This document shows positions 46,619-56,802 of a stretch of DNA of 64,000 nucleotides, in pieces; the stretch's first letter is position 1, and every line of letters begins with the position of its first letter. Origin of the DNA: Vermamoeba vermiformis (Eukaryota > Tubulinea > Echinamoebida). The position numbers were made by a program, and so were the translations under genes. The notes under the pieces are model-generated. The model ran no database searches. It saw only the letters and a list, made by a program, of their open reading frames with translations, and was not told the origin of the DNA. The stretch spans positions 495,691 to 559,690 of the forward strand of contig JBEWZL010000145.1 of NCBI GenBank assembly GCA_045837725.1, read 5' to 3'.

Positions 46619-48721
46619 ATGATGAATCGAAGATTTTTCGTTGCTTTCTTACTTGCCATTATTGCCGCATCTGCTATCGCCAGAGATATCGGTCGTGTGA
46701 AAGTCATTCACGCTTACCCTGCAGGACAAGTTACGGTCGATATCTACATTCTTCAGAACGGTTTTGTCGCCAAGTCATTAATGAGCGTGCCTTACAAGGT
46801 AAGTAAATTTGTCCGATCTGATCTTCAAAAAGGAGCATTTTCTAATATTTTCTAGGCTGCCAGCGATTGGTTCTACTTACCTTACGGAGACTACACTGTG
46901 GAAATTAGAGCTGCTGGCCAGACTGACGCAATCTTAACCACCCCCGTTACAGTGGAGAGTTATTCTACTGTTATTTTCGCTCAGGACAACAATGGCAATG
47001 GCCAATTGACTCTTTCGGCCTTTAGCGACAACATTGACTCCATTGCCGATGGAAAATCTCACGTCACCATTGCTCATCGCGCCGTTGATGTTTCTAACGT
47101 CGACGTTGGTGCTGGTGACTCGACGAACAACCTTGCTGTAGACTTGGCTTATGGCAGTCAAGCTGGCCCTGTTGAAGTCGATGCTGGTACCGTCAGTGCT
47201 GGCGTTCGATTAACTGGTGATACTGGTGCCCCCGTTATCACTCTGTCTGCTACTTTGGAAGCTCGCAAACACTATCTCGTCGTTGCCGTTGGTGATTCTA
47301 GTGGTAATCCCGCACTGACTCTTCTCGCCTTCGAATTGGCCGACTACTCCATTAGCGCTCGTTTAGCTTTTGTTCACGGTGTTCCTGCAGCGGATCTCCC
47401 CGTCAGTGTTAACGCTAATGATCAACTTGCTCTCTTCCGAAACGTCAAGTAAGTAATCGATTATTTCCGAGCAATATTGTGTCAATACTTATAATTAAAT
47501 TGCAGCTACAAGAACATCACCGACTACAAGAACATTCCCGTCGGTACCCACACCATCAACGTCGTGGCTGGAGGCAATGTTGCTCTCTCCGTTACTGCTT
47601 TCTTCAATGGATTTACTGAATCGACGTTGTACGCTACATTTAATGGTGAAGGCCCAGCTGGCATTCTCCTTCTTGACAACAATGAAGCTCCTGCTAGCGG
47701 CAAAACTCACTTGAGAGTCTTGCACGGTGCTGGCGCTGCCCCCTCAGTGGACGTTCTCTCTGGCACCACTGCCGTCATTTCCAACATCACCTACGGCTTC
47801 GCTTCTGCATATTTGGCTCTTGATGCTGGTTCTTATTCACTTTCCGTTAATGCTGCCGGCTCGTCCACATCCGTATTCCAAGTAAGCTTGACCCTCGCTG
47901 CCGGACCCATCATCACCGTTCTCGCGACCGGAGATCCCGCTGCAAGTGGTGCCACAGCCTTCACTCTTGTTGTCGTCACCGATGCTACCTATGGCTCTGG
48001 CGGCAACTTGCGTGCTGTCCATGCTGTCGCTGGTGGTCCTAACGTCAACATCAAGGCCAACGGCAATCAAATCTTGTCCAACGTACCTTATCAGGCCGTA
48101 TCAGGCTATTTGCCTATTGATGCTGGCTTGTACGCAGTTAGCGTTCACGCTGCTTCGGATGATGCCGAAATTTTCCGCAACCCTATCCGAGTTGATGCTG
48201 CTGGATATTTTACTGCTATCGCTGGTGGCGTGCAGGATCTTGCTCTCTTCCAATTACGAGACGACAACACTCGCCCCGCTGCTACCACGGCTCATCTCCG
48301 CGTTGTACACGCCTCTGCTGGTTCGCCTGAAGTCAACATCGAATTCGGTGGAAGTATTGTTGGTTCTCTCGTCTACACTGAAGCCTTTGGTTACGTTCCT
48401 GTTCCCGCTGGTTCTTACGTCGCTCGCGTTCTCGCCAAGTCTAACAACGCTCAAGTTTTCAATGGTTCGTTGTCCTTGGAAGCCGACACCGTTGTCTCCG
48501 TGTTTGCCGTTGGTATTGTTGGTGACAGCACTAATGGCTTCACTGTTGTTCCTGCCATCGACTTCGATTACCGAACTCCTGCTGCCGAGCCGACAGCTGC
48601 TGCTCCTTCGTCGACCCCTACCGGAACTCCTACCAGAACTCCCACTCCCACTCGCACTTCGTCAGCAAGTTACGTTGGTGTCTCTAGTATTGCCATGTTG
48701 GCCTTGGCTGCTTTGTTTTAA
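46619..48721 (+). CDS. DUF4397-repeat surface protein, GPI-anchored
   Basis: Three exons (46619-46798, 46856-47448, 47506-48721) give 662 residues. The start MMNRRFFVAFLLAIIAASAIA is a signal peptide. The body is a series of about five DUF4397-like modules. Each has a motif such as VKVIHAYPAG, LAFVHGVPAAD, LRVLHGAGAAP, LRAVHAVAGGPNVNI or LRVVHASAGSPEVNI, then a Gly-Tyr-rich strand (YLALDAGSY, YLPIDAGLY, YVPVPAGSY). A Thr/Pro-rich mucin-like stalk (PTGTPTRTPTPTRTSS) and a hydrophobic tail (VSSIAMLALAALF) fit GPI anchoring. The function is unknown; proteins of this type are found on bacterial, fungal and protist surfaces. The upstream region has paired CACGTG sites. Confidence 0.88.
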
Positions 48722-49095
48722 ACGAAAATAAACATTAGTTTCGGTTAGCCTTTGACAACACGAGTCCTGCACTCCGAAATTAGCAATAACGCACTGTTAA
48801 AGAGAAAAATTCGATTAAATGCGCTCTGGTAGCGCAGGATTGAATATTGATCGGACAACAGGACCACAACAATATTTAAATCGAATGCTAACATTGATCA
48901 AATTCAACGCAAATACTCTCAAGTAATTAATCAATACACCGTCATTTTGGTTTTACCATTAATGAAAAAATTGAATTAAATTTTTGAATCAGATCGAGCG
49001 TTTTAAAAAAAATCGGCCGAATTAGGATTTATATTATAACAATAATCCTTCTAGGTAATTTGACTATTGGATAATACGCTGCACGAGTCAAAGCG
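48722..49095. other. Intergenic spacer
   Basis: This 374-bp AT-rich spacer lies between co-directional genes. Nothing specific is recognised. Confidence 0.5.
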
Positions 49096-50175
49096 ATGTC
49101 CTTCGCGAAAAAATATCTGGAATATTGCCAAGCGACACAACGACGCTGGATGCTTTACGGTATGGAATTTAACAATTCAATATTCAACATTAATACTGTA
49201 ATCCATTTATTATTAAATTGTGACTGAATATTTCGGCTAGATTACATCACGTTGCCCTTGCTCGAGGACGTCACAACGCTAATTGCCCAAAGCTCGGTCG
49301 TCAACGATATTCTCTTTTGTCAGCGTAAGTCAGACAAATCCGCTTAACCTGTTTTGACTAACTCAATTTGTGGACAGCTTCGCCAATGCCGACTGTACAC
49401 AGCAATTCTTTAGCCGTTGCTTTGGCGACGAACAGTTCTCTCACCGCGCTTGAAATCCGAGGTAATTACGCGCTATCCGTTTGCAAACAATAACTGTCAT
49501 TTAGATGTCCTACATAATGTTGATTGCAATATGCAGCCGGTATTTGACGTGTTGGCAACGAAAAGTCAACTCCGTGCCTTACATCGTAAGTTAATATACA
49601 TTTAAATCCTTGTTCATCATTTCTTTTATTAGTTTCGAGCATCGATAACTCGCTCACGGGAGAATTATTTCCGTTGGTAGTGCGAATATGTCGCAATTGT
49701 AGCACGCTAACCGAATTAACATTGGAAGATAACTTCACCGAGCATCAGTATCTTCAGTTATTTGAGGCTTTGAATGGACAGGATAGACTCACAAGATTGA
49801 GAATCGGTATGCTCACATTTTCGGCCCTATTAAACACAGCGACTAACGGCAGTTAAGGCGATATTGATTCGTGGTCGCAAAACACTCTTTCAGTCTTTGC
49901 GCGGTTTCTCAACGAGAATAAGAACATCACAAGCTACCATGCACACGTTGGTAAGCATATTATATATTAACAAAAAAATTCCTGTATTTCGCTTGCTGGC
50001 CACTGTCGTGCAACATACTGTGGTGTTCGTGAAGCGAGTTGTTGCTCGTCTTGGCTGGTTTGCTCAGAGGTTCATCGCTGGATGTACTAAATAATATCTT
50101 TCATCACTAATAAATATGTTGTAGCACGTGACACCGTTGAATTCCTTGCAACACTGACAGATGTGAGCGTTATCG
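49096..50175 (+). CDS. Leucine-rich (RNI-like) coding exons, 5' part of a gene
   Basis: Seven exons (49096-49159, 49241-49324, 49378-49461, 49505-49585, 49633-49806, 49858-49950, 50125-50175) read MSFAKKYLEYCQATQRRW, then LPLLEDVTTLIAQSS, then repeats such as NSSLTALEIRDVLHN, STLTELTLEDN and DRLTRLRIGDIDSW. All join in phase. The pattern is that of short ribonuclease-inhibitor-like leucine-rich repeats. The next splice (acceptor at 50221) stays in frame with the F-box-like open frame at 50307, giving a 719-residue model. The base composition changes sharply at that point, so they may be separate genes. The long sixth intron (49951-50124) may hide a further exon. Confidence 0.6.
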
Positions 50176-50306
50176 GTATGTTCGAGTTTCGTTAAAAGTA
50201 AATTTTAACGTTTGATGTAGGATATACCTCCAATCAGAATGTTGACAGTAGCATTGTTGCTGTAGCTCATTTTGATAGCCGTACACCATACACCCATGAG
50301 CCAAAC

Positions 50307-51749
50307 ATGACAGAGCTATTTTTGGACATACTACCGCTAGAGATAAGCAAAAAGATTCTCTATTCGCTCAATATTGGACCTTTGATGTCACTATTCCGAA
50401 CAAGCAAAAGGTCTTTAGAGTTCAGTCAATCCTATGACTTTTGGCACACCTATTACTTAAGTCACTTTGATTGTATTCCTGAAGATCTTCTGGAGTTCAT
50501 TTGCATCAAGCATGGAGATTTGCTGCTTAACAAGAATTCCATTAATGAGTTATTCCCAACAAATATCTGGCTATTAACATTGCAAGCAATGACAGTAGTG
50601 TATCAAGTTAAACCTGCAGATTTACCACAAGACAGAAACCCACTCATTCAGCTTGTCTCCAAGTCATTTCCACAGCTCAAGAGTCAAACCAGTTCTTATG
50701 GATCCAGCTTTGATGGCTTTACATGGCTTACCTCTGTGTGTGGTGCATATGAAATCTACTGGACAGTGCACAAGCTTGGACTACAATATCAACCTGAATT
50801 TAATCAGTACAGTGCTATTTTGCTTCGAAAGCACGAGTATGTGGATGGCTTCCCTCACCGTGTTGAGCAGTTTGAGCGCTTAGAATATATCTTAGACTGG
50901 ACTGTAGCAAATGACCCCAAGCAATTTGTCAATCAAGTCAAACATCTTATTGAAATGTTTCTATTACTTCGTTACAACTCTGAATTTGAAATCTGTAGAG
51001 AAATTATTCCCAAGTCAAAACTCAAGGAACATTTCATTACAATAGATGAAGCTACTCGTAATATCAATGTAAAGATTGAAGAATATGCAGCTATGGTGGA
51101 AACCAATCAATTTGATTTGCAGCTCATAGAAAGAAGTATTATTAGATTGAAACAATTGCCCATTCATCAATTGGATTATGCAATGTGTAAACAAATACTG
51201 CCCAAAAGAACAGAAGTTGATGCATTCAAAAATTACATGCAGCATCATAGGGATTGGGAATTCTACAGAAAGGATTGGAAAGATTTTGTCCATGTTCAAC
51301 TTTTCTCTGGCAAAACAAAACACAGGCAAAGCAAGAATATAGCCAAGGTTTTGGTTTTGAGGTGGATACGAGTCATGCTCAACTACTTGATGTTACCCTT
51401 GCTTCAACTCTTTTGGCCTCGTGATATGACAGATCCTGACTTCAATGCCTACAGCTACACTCTGAATTATAATTTCACTCAAGATTATCAACAATTCTAT
51501 TCATCTCATGTTTTGGCCAACAAAGTCACTATTTACCATAGTTTCCCTTGGTATTGGCCAGTGCTTGTAACAGGAATGAGTAGGCTAATTCTAGGCCATG
51601 TTCTGGAGATAATCACTGCTACCTTGAATAACAAACCTCTAGGACCAAGCATTGAGCAATTAATGAAAGCTTTGCAGACTACTGGTTTCTATCCAAAGAG
51701 TGCATTAACCATGATCCAAGCTTTTTTCAAAAATGAATTTCCTAGCTAG
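50307..51749 (+). CDS. F-box-like protein in CpG-poor DNA
   Basis: A single 480-codon frame starts at MTELFLDILPLEISKKILYS. Residues 5-50 have an F-box pattern (LPLEISKKILYSLNIGPLMS, then TSKRSLEF and DFWHTYYLSHF), implying an SCF ubiquitin-ligase adaptor. The rest is an unrecognised helical region. The frame has no introns. By eye it contains very few CpG dinucleotides (whole 60-base lines with none around 51061-51360), unlike genes to its left. It can be joined in frame to the upstream LRR exons (acceptor 50221), but the ATG at 50307 also gives a complete F-box. Confidence 0.65.
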   Translation: MTELFLDILPLEISKKILYSLNIGPLMSLFRTSKRSLEFSQSYDFWHTYYLSHFDCIPEDLLEFICIKHGDLLLNKNSINELFPTNIWLLTLQAMTVVYQVKPADLPQDRNPLIQLVSKSFPQLKSQTSSYGSSFDGFTWLTSVCGAYEIYWTVHKLGLQYQPEFNQYSAILLRKHEYVDGFPHRVEQFERLEYILDWTVANDPKQFVNQVKHLIEMFLLLRYNSEFEICREIIPKSKLKEHFITIDEATRNINVKIEEYAAMVETNQFDLQLIERSIIRLKQLPIHQLDYAMCKQILPKRTEVDAFKNYMQHHRDWEFYRKDWKDFVHVQLFSGKTKHRQSKNIAKVLVLRWIRVMLNYLMLPLLQLFWPRDMTDPDFNAYSYTLNYNFTQDYQQFYSSHVLANKVTIYHSFPWYWPVLVTGMSRLILGHVLEIITATLNNKPLGPSIEQLMKALQTTGFYPKSALTMIQAFFKNEFPS

Positions 51750-52386
51750 TAATAAATGCATTTTTCTTGTAAGAAGTGCGAAGTCTGATCAAGCACTTGG
51801 TTAGCAAATGTGTTGGCACTGGTCTTGTGTAAAAGAGCCAAAAATTTGTCAGTCAAAATTTTGGCCAAGTTTTGGAAAATAAATTTTGTCAAAACCATTT
51901 GGTTTGTGTCTGAATCCTGACTGCTTTCAGCTTTGTCTATCCAACATGAATACCTCATTTGCAAATGAGGTAAGAGCAGTTCTTGTTCACCATGGTTTAC
52001 TGAGTGCAAATATCAGTGGATCAGCAAAGCAGGGGTAAATTTATACCAACATCCTAGTTCTTTGTGCAAAGGAATGACAGCAGCTGTATTTAGTTGCTCT
52101 TAGGAGTTGGGTTGAATTTATTTGCAGCTTTGGGGGTTGCCATGGGAACATTCTTGAATTAACACAAGTAAATCCCATCAAAATTATTTGAATAACCCCA
52201 GCTAATATTAGGGAGTTATGTGAAGGGTGTTGCAACAAAATTTGAGATGTTTGCATCCTGGCCCAGTTCTAGTACTTCAAAGGGTCAAGTACGTGAAGAA
52301 CAACAATGTTATTATTAGTTGTATGCCTGAGCAAAGTTCTTGTAGTGGCATTATCGATCCGCAAGTGTCAAGTGTCAACTTAACAC
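51750..52386. other. CpG-poor non-coding region
   Basis: There are almost no CpG dinucleotides here and no convincing open frame. Short repeated words such as TCAAGTGTCAA occur from about 52365 onward. Confidence 0.5.
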
Positions 52387-52986
52387 ATGTCATCAGTGGA
52401 ACATCTACTTCACAAAGCTCCTGCAATGCCTGTGGCAATTGCTCATCTTCCAAAGTTGTTGGTACTGCACACACTATTAATAGTAGTAGCATTGTTCAAG
52501 CCCAGACATCAAATGTCAACATGTCAAGTGTCAAACACCAACATTACTTCTCAGCCTCTCCCTACTCCAGTTCATCCAGTTCAACCAGTAGCTCCAATTC
52601 AACCAATTGCTCAACAAATGGTGGTTAATCAGGCCCCTCAAGTCAATCAGGCTCAGCCACGAGCAGATCCAGTCCAACCTATTCAAGAACAAGGTCCAAG
52701 GTGAGCAACTATACAGTGTATAGAATCAACATTGATTGACCCTATTAACAGAAATCAAGCCAGTTGTGATCGAGCTCCCTGTGGCTCAGTACACTGTTCC
52801 AAAAACAGAATCAGTAAGTACATGATGTGGCTGCAGGTTGGATTTTGGAAATTGAAAGTGTGCAACTTTGCACACCTTAAAAGTGTCAAAGACATGAGTG
52901 ACATAAAGAAAAAAATAGAAAATGTCATTGTTGATGTAGCTCCACCGGTGCTTGACAGCACTGAAACCCTAAGTGTTCAAACTTGA
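52387..52986 (+). CDS. Pro/Gln-rich protein fragment, uncertain gene
   Basis: Two segments join in phase across a GT-AG intron at about 52701-52751. The first ends in a repetitive PVHPVQPVAPIQPIAQQMV-type tract and QPIQEQGPR. The second runs NQASCDRAPCGSVHCSK ... VGFWKLKVCNFAHLKSVKDM ... KKKIENVIVDVAPPVLDSTE and stops at 52986. The C-terminal part looks like real protein. The N-terminus is uncertain, since a different frame (52227-52628) is Ser/Cys-rich and also open. It is likely a decayed or fast-evolving gene in the CpG-poor block. Confidence 0.35.
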
Positions 52987-53401
52987 GGTGCACTATATAC
53001 CTTATAGGAGTAGGGGTGGGTAGGTGGGGGGTTGCGTATTCAATTTTCATTCACATCAGCATCAAACAGGATGCATGATTAAATATGATGATATTAGCGG
53101 TGTTAGCCCCCGCATAGAAAGGAAGATGAAAGTGATGTTGATTAAATTAAGTGATGTTTGTTTAGTGAGATTTCATTCTGTATTCTCATGAAGAATGATG
53201 ATTGGGGTGCGTAGAATAGAGTGATATTGATCTGAATAGAGGGTGTATTCATATATGTAAAAGGGCCTGGCCAGGTAGGAGAAAGTTGACCAGCTAAAAT
53301 GGTCGTTTATTGACATATGCTATCAGTAGCATATGCTGTTATGTTTCTTTGCACTATAACATAAGCTTGTATCCAATGGCATATGTTATAAAATGCATAT
53401 G
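52987..53401. other. CpG-poor spacer with CATATG palindromes at its right end
   Basis: This is a G-rich, ATGATG-containing stretch without a credible gene. CATATG occurs at 53314, 53330, 53380 and 53396, the last next to the stop of the minus-strand gene. Confidence 0.5.
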
Positions 53402-54119
53402 TTATCGCGAATTGGCGTTGAATTGGCGTAAGACTGTGTAAATCAGCTGCTTGATGTACTTCTTGCTGAACAGGTCATTAAAATAGTGGTGCTGTATCCA
53501 ATAAAGTAAACTACGCTGAACAATGCTTCCTTTTTGATTGGCCACCTCCAACAGGGCCACCTTGCACCTCTCTACATGCTCCTCTTTTACAGCTGTAGGT
53601 TTCAGCTTTTTGTGAGTGTACCCATCCTCTGTAAGCTCTTCATACGTGGCAGGTTTCAATTTTTCAACAAATCTTGTTATAAACTTTGCATTTGGAAGAT
53701 TGAGCATTGCTGCAACTGACTGTGATAGCTGCTGTTTGTACCGCAAGTGAGCAATATCCTTGCTGCAAACGGTCAGTAAACAACATATGTGTTATTTTAC
53801 AAGCATATGCTTACTTTCGATTATAGAGAAATGCCATATGCTGCAAAAAGATTGAAAGCAATTCCATGGAAACAGAGTTGCTCAACTGTGAAAATTTCTT
53901 TCCAATGTTCTTGTGCCAAATTTCATTTTGCGAAGTCCCTTGCTTAGCAGTAGTGTGCTTAGAAATGTTGAAAAGACCAGACAATACCGGTTCTTCAATT
54001 AAGTTTTCAATAGCAGCCTCAACCTTGCTTGTAACAAGTGCATCATATGCTTTTCCATCAGGTGACAACGACAGCTTTCTGCATATGATATTATTAGCAT
54101 AGGCAATTAAAAGCATATG
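53314..54119. repeat. Cluster of ten CATATG palindromes
   Basis: CATATG occurs at 53314, 53330, 53380, 53396, 53784, 53804, 53835, 54044, 54082 and 54114, usually as GCATATGC or ACATATGT. About 0.2 would be expected by chance in 800 bp. Most copies lie in introns or flanks of the minus-strand gene. Confidence 0.8.
53402..54116 (-). CDS. Unrecognised protein bounded by CATATG palindromes
   Basis: Two exons (about 54116-53812 and 53759-53402) join in phase (NRK|DIAHLRYKQ). The protein is about 220 residues. It starts MLLIAYANNIICRKLSLSPD if translation begins at 54116; a splice acceptor just downstream (ATATGCAG, about 54080) would instead imply an upstream exon. The fold is helical (AAIENLIEEPVLSGLFNI; QLSQSVAAMLNLPNAKFI; GSIVQRSLLYWIQHHYF). 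The C-terminal half recalls BEN-domain-like or small DNA-binding proteins only weakly. I do not recognise it. CATATG sites flank both ends and lie inside its introns. Confidence 0.55.
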
Positions 54120-54220
54120 CTGGTACTTACGTGGACTTCTGGATTATATATAGCCTTAGGAGTAGGCTGGTTTAGGTTTATAGGCTTTTGGCATTAAATG
54201 ATACATTTGCCGTGGAAAGT

Positions 54221-54608
54221 GTATACAAAATAAATAAGTATATACAAAATTTAAACTTTTATTGCTAATGGTTCCATATCTGCTTTTTGGAAAGCATTAG
54301 AAGGAAATACCTACTAATATACTTGTATTGTGTTGTGCTTCAGCCTACAAGTTGTTGGCAGGTCTTGGTAAGGATCACAGGAATGTGTATACATAAACCA
54401 TAATGTGTATATAAAAGGGCATCTGGGTCATTAGGACTTGGGAAGGATATTTGCTTCAATTTTTAAGCATATATTAGTCCAACATTATCAATGAAACACT
54501 GAGGAGAGTTTACAGTACAACAGGGACGTTTATTTTTCCTAATATGTCGTTTATGTAAATTGTGTATACAAAATGTTTTTGTGTATACATTACACTGATT
54601 GTGTATAC
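54221..54608. repeat. Cluster of GTGTATACA palindromes
   Basis: GTATAC occurs at 54221, 54387, 54564, 54583 and 54603, nearly always within GTGTATACA followed by AA or TT. Near copies (GTATATACA, GTGTATATA) lie at about 54238 and 54404. No gene is associated. Confidence 0.7.
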
Positions 54609-55258
54609 AACGATGTATCGTACATCTGTGCTGGCCCTTGGCAGGAATAACTGATGAATGCATTAATTCCGCGCACTGCTAACACTGTTAGTCATACGCA
54701 TTACAATCCAGACCCTTTTACTTACCTTGTTGTAACAGAGGGTTTGCTCATCACCCTCTAGCAAACCCACGACGCACACTGCTTTCAAACCCTCGCAAAC
54801 CTCGTAGCTCGCGTGTTACGACCTAAACTAACCCTTCAGAGGTTTGGAAAAGGTAAGTTCTTACGTACCGAAAAATTCATCGCAGGACTTTCGGGAGTGA
54901 CGCAACAGCTGAGCGTCAACAGGCAAGGTTTGATTTTGAAACATGCTACACTTGAAATAACGCTGCGTAGTGCGTCACTTGAGTGCTATAAATACCTGGA
55001 TCCAAAATATTACAGAAAATTATTCGTAGACGTTGTTACGTGTTAAAAGTGCAACATATTAAAAATGCAAAACAAATTGCACTTTTAATACCCCGTGCGA
55101 ACAACAGTTATTCAGCAAGATTATGCAGGCAATAGAGTGTTTTATGAGCAAAACTAACGTAGATTTAACATTAAGTAATCCTGGTCACGTGACAAGTCCA
55201 AAAAAGGCATGGTGAAAAATTAGGTTTTGTAGTTTTATTTCATTCGTAAATCAAGCAA
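54609..55258. promoter_or_regulatory. Spacer at the right edge of the CpG-poor block
   Basis: CpG dinucleotides become common again from about 54665. A CACGTG lies at 55186-55191, 68 bp before the next ATG. The 77-codon frame at 54813-55046 is not convincing as a gene. Confidence 0.4.
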
Positions 55259-55609
55259 ATGGTGAAAACAAAGGGCAGCAAGGGAGGGAAGCAAGTTGTG
55301 CTTACCCAAGAGCAATATGATGATATTTTTCGGTATCTACGAGACAAAAGCCAGTTGCCAAAGGATTTTGATAGCTGGGCTCCATACAAAAGAACTCGCT
55401 GGCACCAAACTGTGGCCAAGTTCTCGTTAGTTGGGCAAGGAGACCAGCCATGGCCGAATGGTCAAATATTACAACTGCAAACCTCCAAAGGGCCAAAGAT
55501 TTACGTGCCACCATCTGAAGTGCAAACAGTACTGAACAGATTTCATCCTTTGACGGCACCCAAGGATATTGTTGGCGATCACAAAGGAGTCAACCGGACC
55601 TATAAGACA
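55259..55609 (+). pseudogene. Truncated integrase-like zinc-binding protein (retroelement-derived)
   Basis: The frame starts MVKTKGSKGGKQVVLTQEQY. It contains segments typical of the region before and within the integrase N-terminal zinc domain of Gypsy-type elements and domesticated integrases: WAPYKRTRWHQTVAKFSL, GPKIYVPPSEVQTVLNRFHP and DIVGDHKGVNRTYKTV. The two His of the HHCC motif can be seen. The two Cys and the catalytic DDE core are missing. A GTAAG donor directly follows RTYKT, but no matching downstream exon was found; the open frame beyond 55609 is non-descript and runs into hairpin repeats. I read it as a broken copy or a very short domesticated gene. Confidence 0.5.
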
Positions 55610-56802
55610 GTAAGATTAGATTTATGCATAATTATATCAACAGTGCTATTCGTAGATTGCTTGTGGCCACGCTGGTATAAAGATGGAAGATGTAAAGAAT
55701 CATTAATACAGATGAGTAGGGTTTGGCCATTTAAGGGTTTGAGCGTTTCAGCATGCAAAAATAGCATGCAAAATCCCATGCAAATTACGATACAAATTTT
55801 CCATATTAAAACCGAAATCAGACTTGGCAATGTTGTACCAAAGATTACGCTCTTGATTTTGGAGCGTAGTCCTGAAGACTACGCTCTGTGCCCGTAGTTT
55901 CAAGGACTACGCTCGATACCATCACAAAACCGCGAACCCAAATCACACGATGACGGCAAGCTAATTTTGAGCGTAGTCCTGAAGATTACGCTCTCAACAC
56001 TTGAGCGTAGTCCTGGAGATTACACTATCAACTCTGGAGCGTCGCGCTGAAGACTACGCTTGTGACGGGTAAGGTTTCTCACCTTTGGGTCTTTTGAGCT
56101 TGCTTTGGAAAGTAGTGATTTTATTTATGTTTATGATAATTAAGTTAAAATAATAAGAAACGATTATTATTCTGCGTCGACACAGATGCGGATGTAGATG
56201 TACGCGTTCACCAGTAAATAAAGAAATTTAGCATCTTACCTGGCTCGTATCTATTAAGTGTCATAATTATCATACTATTAAATTGTAAATTGAATCGTAC
56301 GCGTTTGAGAAAGAGATCGGGAAAGATCACAAGATCCGGAAAGATCGGACAAGATCGGACAAGATCGGGTTAAAACTAAAAATTCGAAGAACAACTCGTG
56401 CGTATTCACTCCTGTTGGTCAACTCTGACTGGATTCATTTTTACGCGCAATAATAGATCACGCTCCATTTTTGGTTGAAGCACGTGGTTGTCACGTGCTC
56501 AAATTCCGAATCTACGCTTCAATCACTTTCCCAATTATTTTCAAAAGAAACACAAAAGCTCTTTGCAATACACTGAGCTGTTAAGTACGCAGTCCGGCAA
56601 TACCTCACTGCGTAATCATCGAGCATCAAAGCAGATTCGCTCGGAATTGAGGGCTTTCCTAAAAGCTAGTCCTCTGTATTAAATTAATATAACAATATAT
56701 TAATTACGTAGTCTGTAATATCGTCGCACGGTTCCCAATAGGCTCCGTCTCGATTTTATTTAAAATTAATTAAATTCAATCTGGCTCGATCAAAGGTTTC
56801 AA
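55610..56802. other. Repeat-rich spacer
   Basis: Besides the hairpin array, this holds direct repeats of AAGATCGGAC-type words (about 56313-56370) and a palindromic pair of CACGTG sites (AGCACGTG GTTGT CACGTGCT, 56479-56499). The rest is AT-rich. The 64-codon frame at 56488 is not supported by anything else. Confidence 0.55.
55861..56062. repeat. Array of GAGCGTAGTC...GACTACGCTC hairpins
   Basis: Copies of GAGCGTAGTCCTGAAGA(C/T)T followed by ACGCTC occur at about 55861, 55967 and 56003, with diverged or half copies at 55894 and 56036. Each complete copy can fold into a perfect or near-perfect 10-bp stem with a 4-5-nt loop. Spacing is irregular. Confidence 0.75.

Noticed and set aside
52227-52628. 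Ser/Cys-rich 133-codon plus-strand frame
   Set aside because: It overlaps a frame that splices in phase to a more protein-like C-terminus; kept only as an alternative in that entry.
55610-55897. Extension of the integrase-like frame past 55609
   Set aside because: The residues after RTYKT look random and follow a good splice donor; the frame ends in hairpin repeats.
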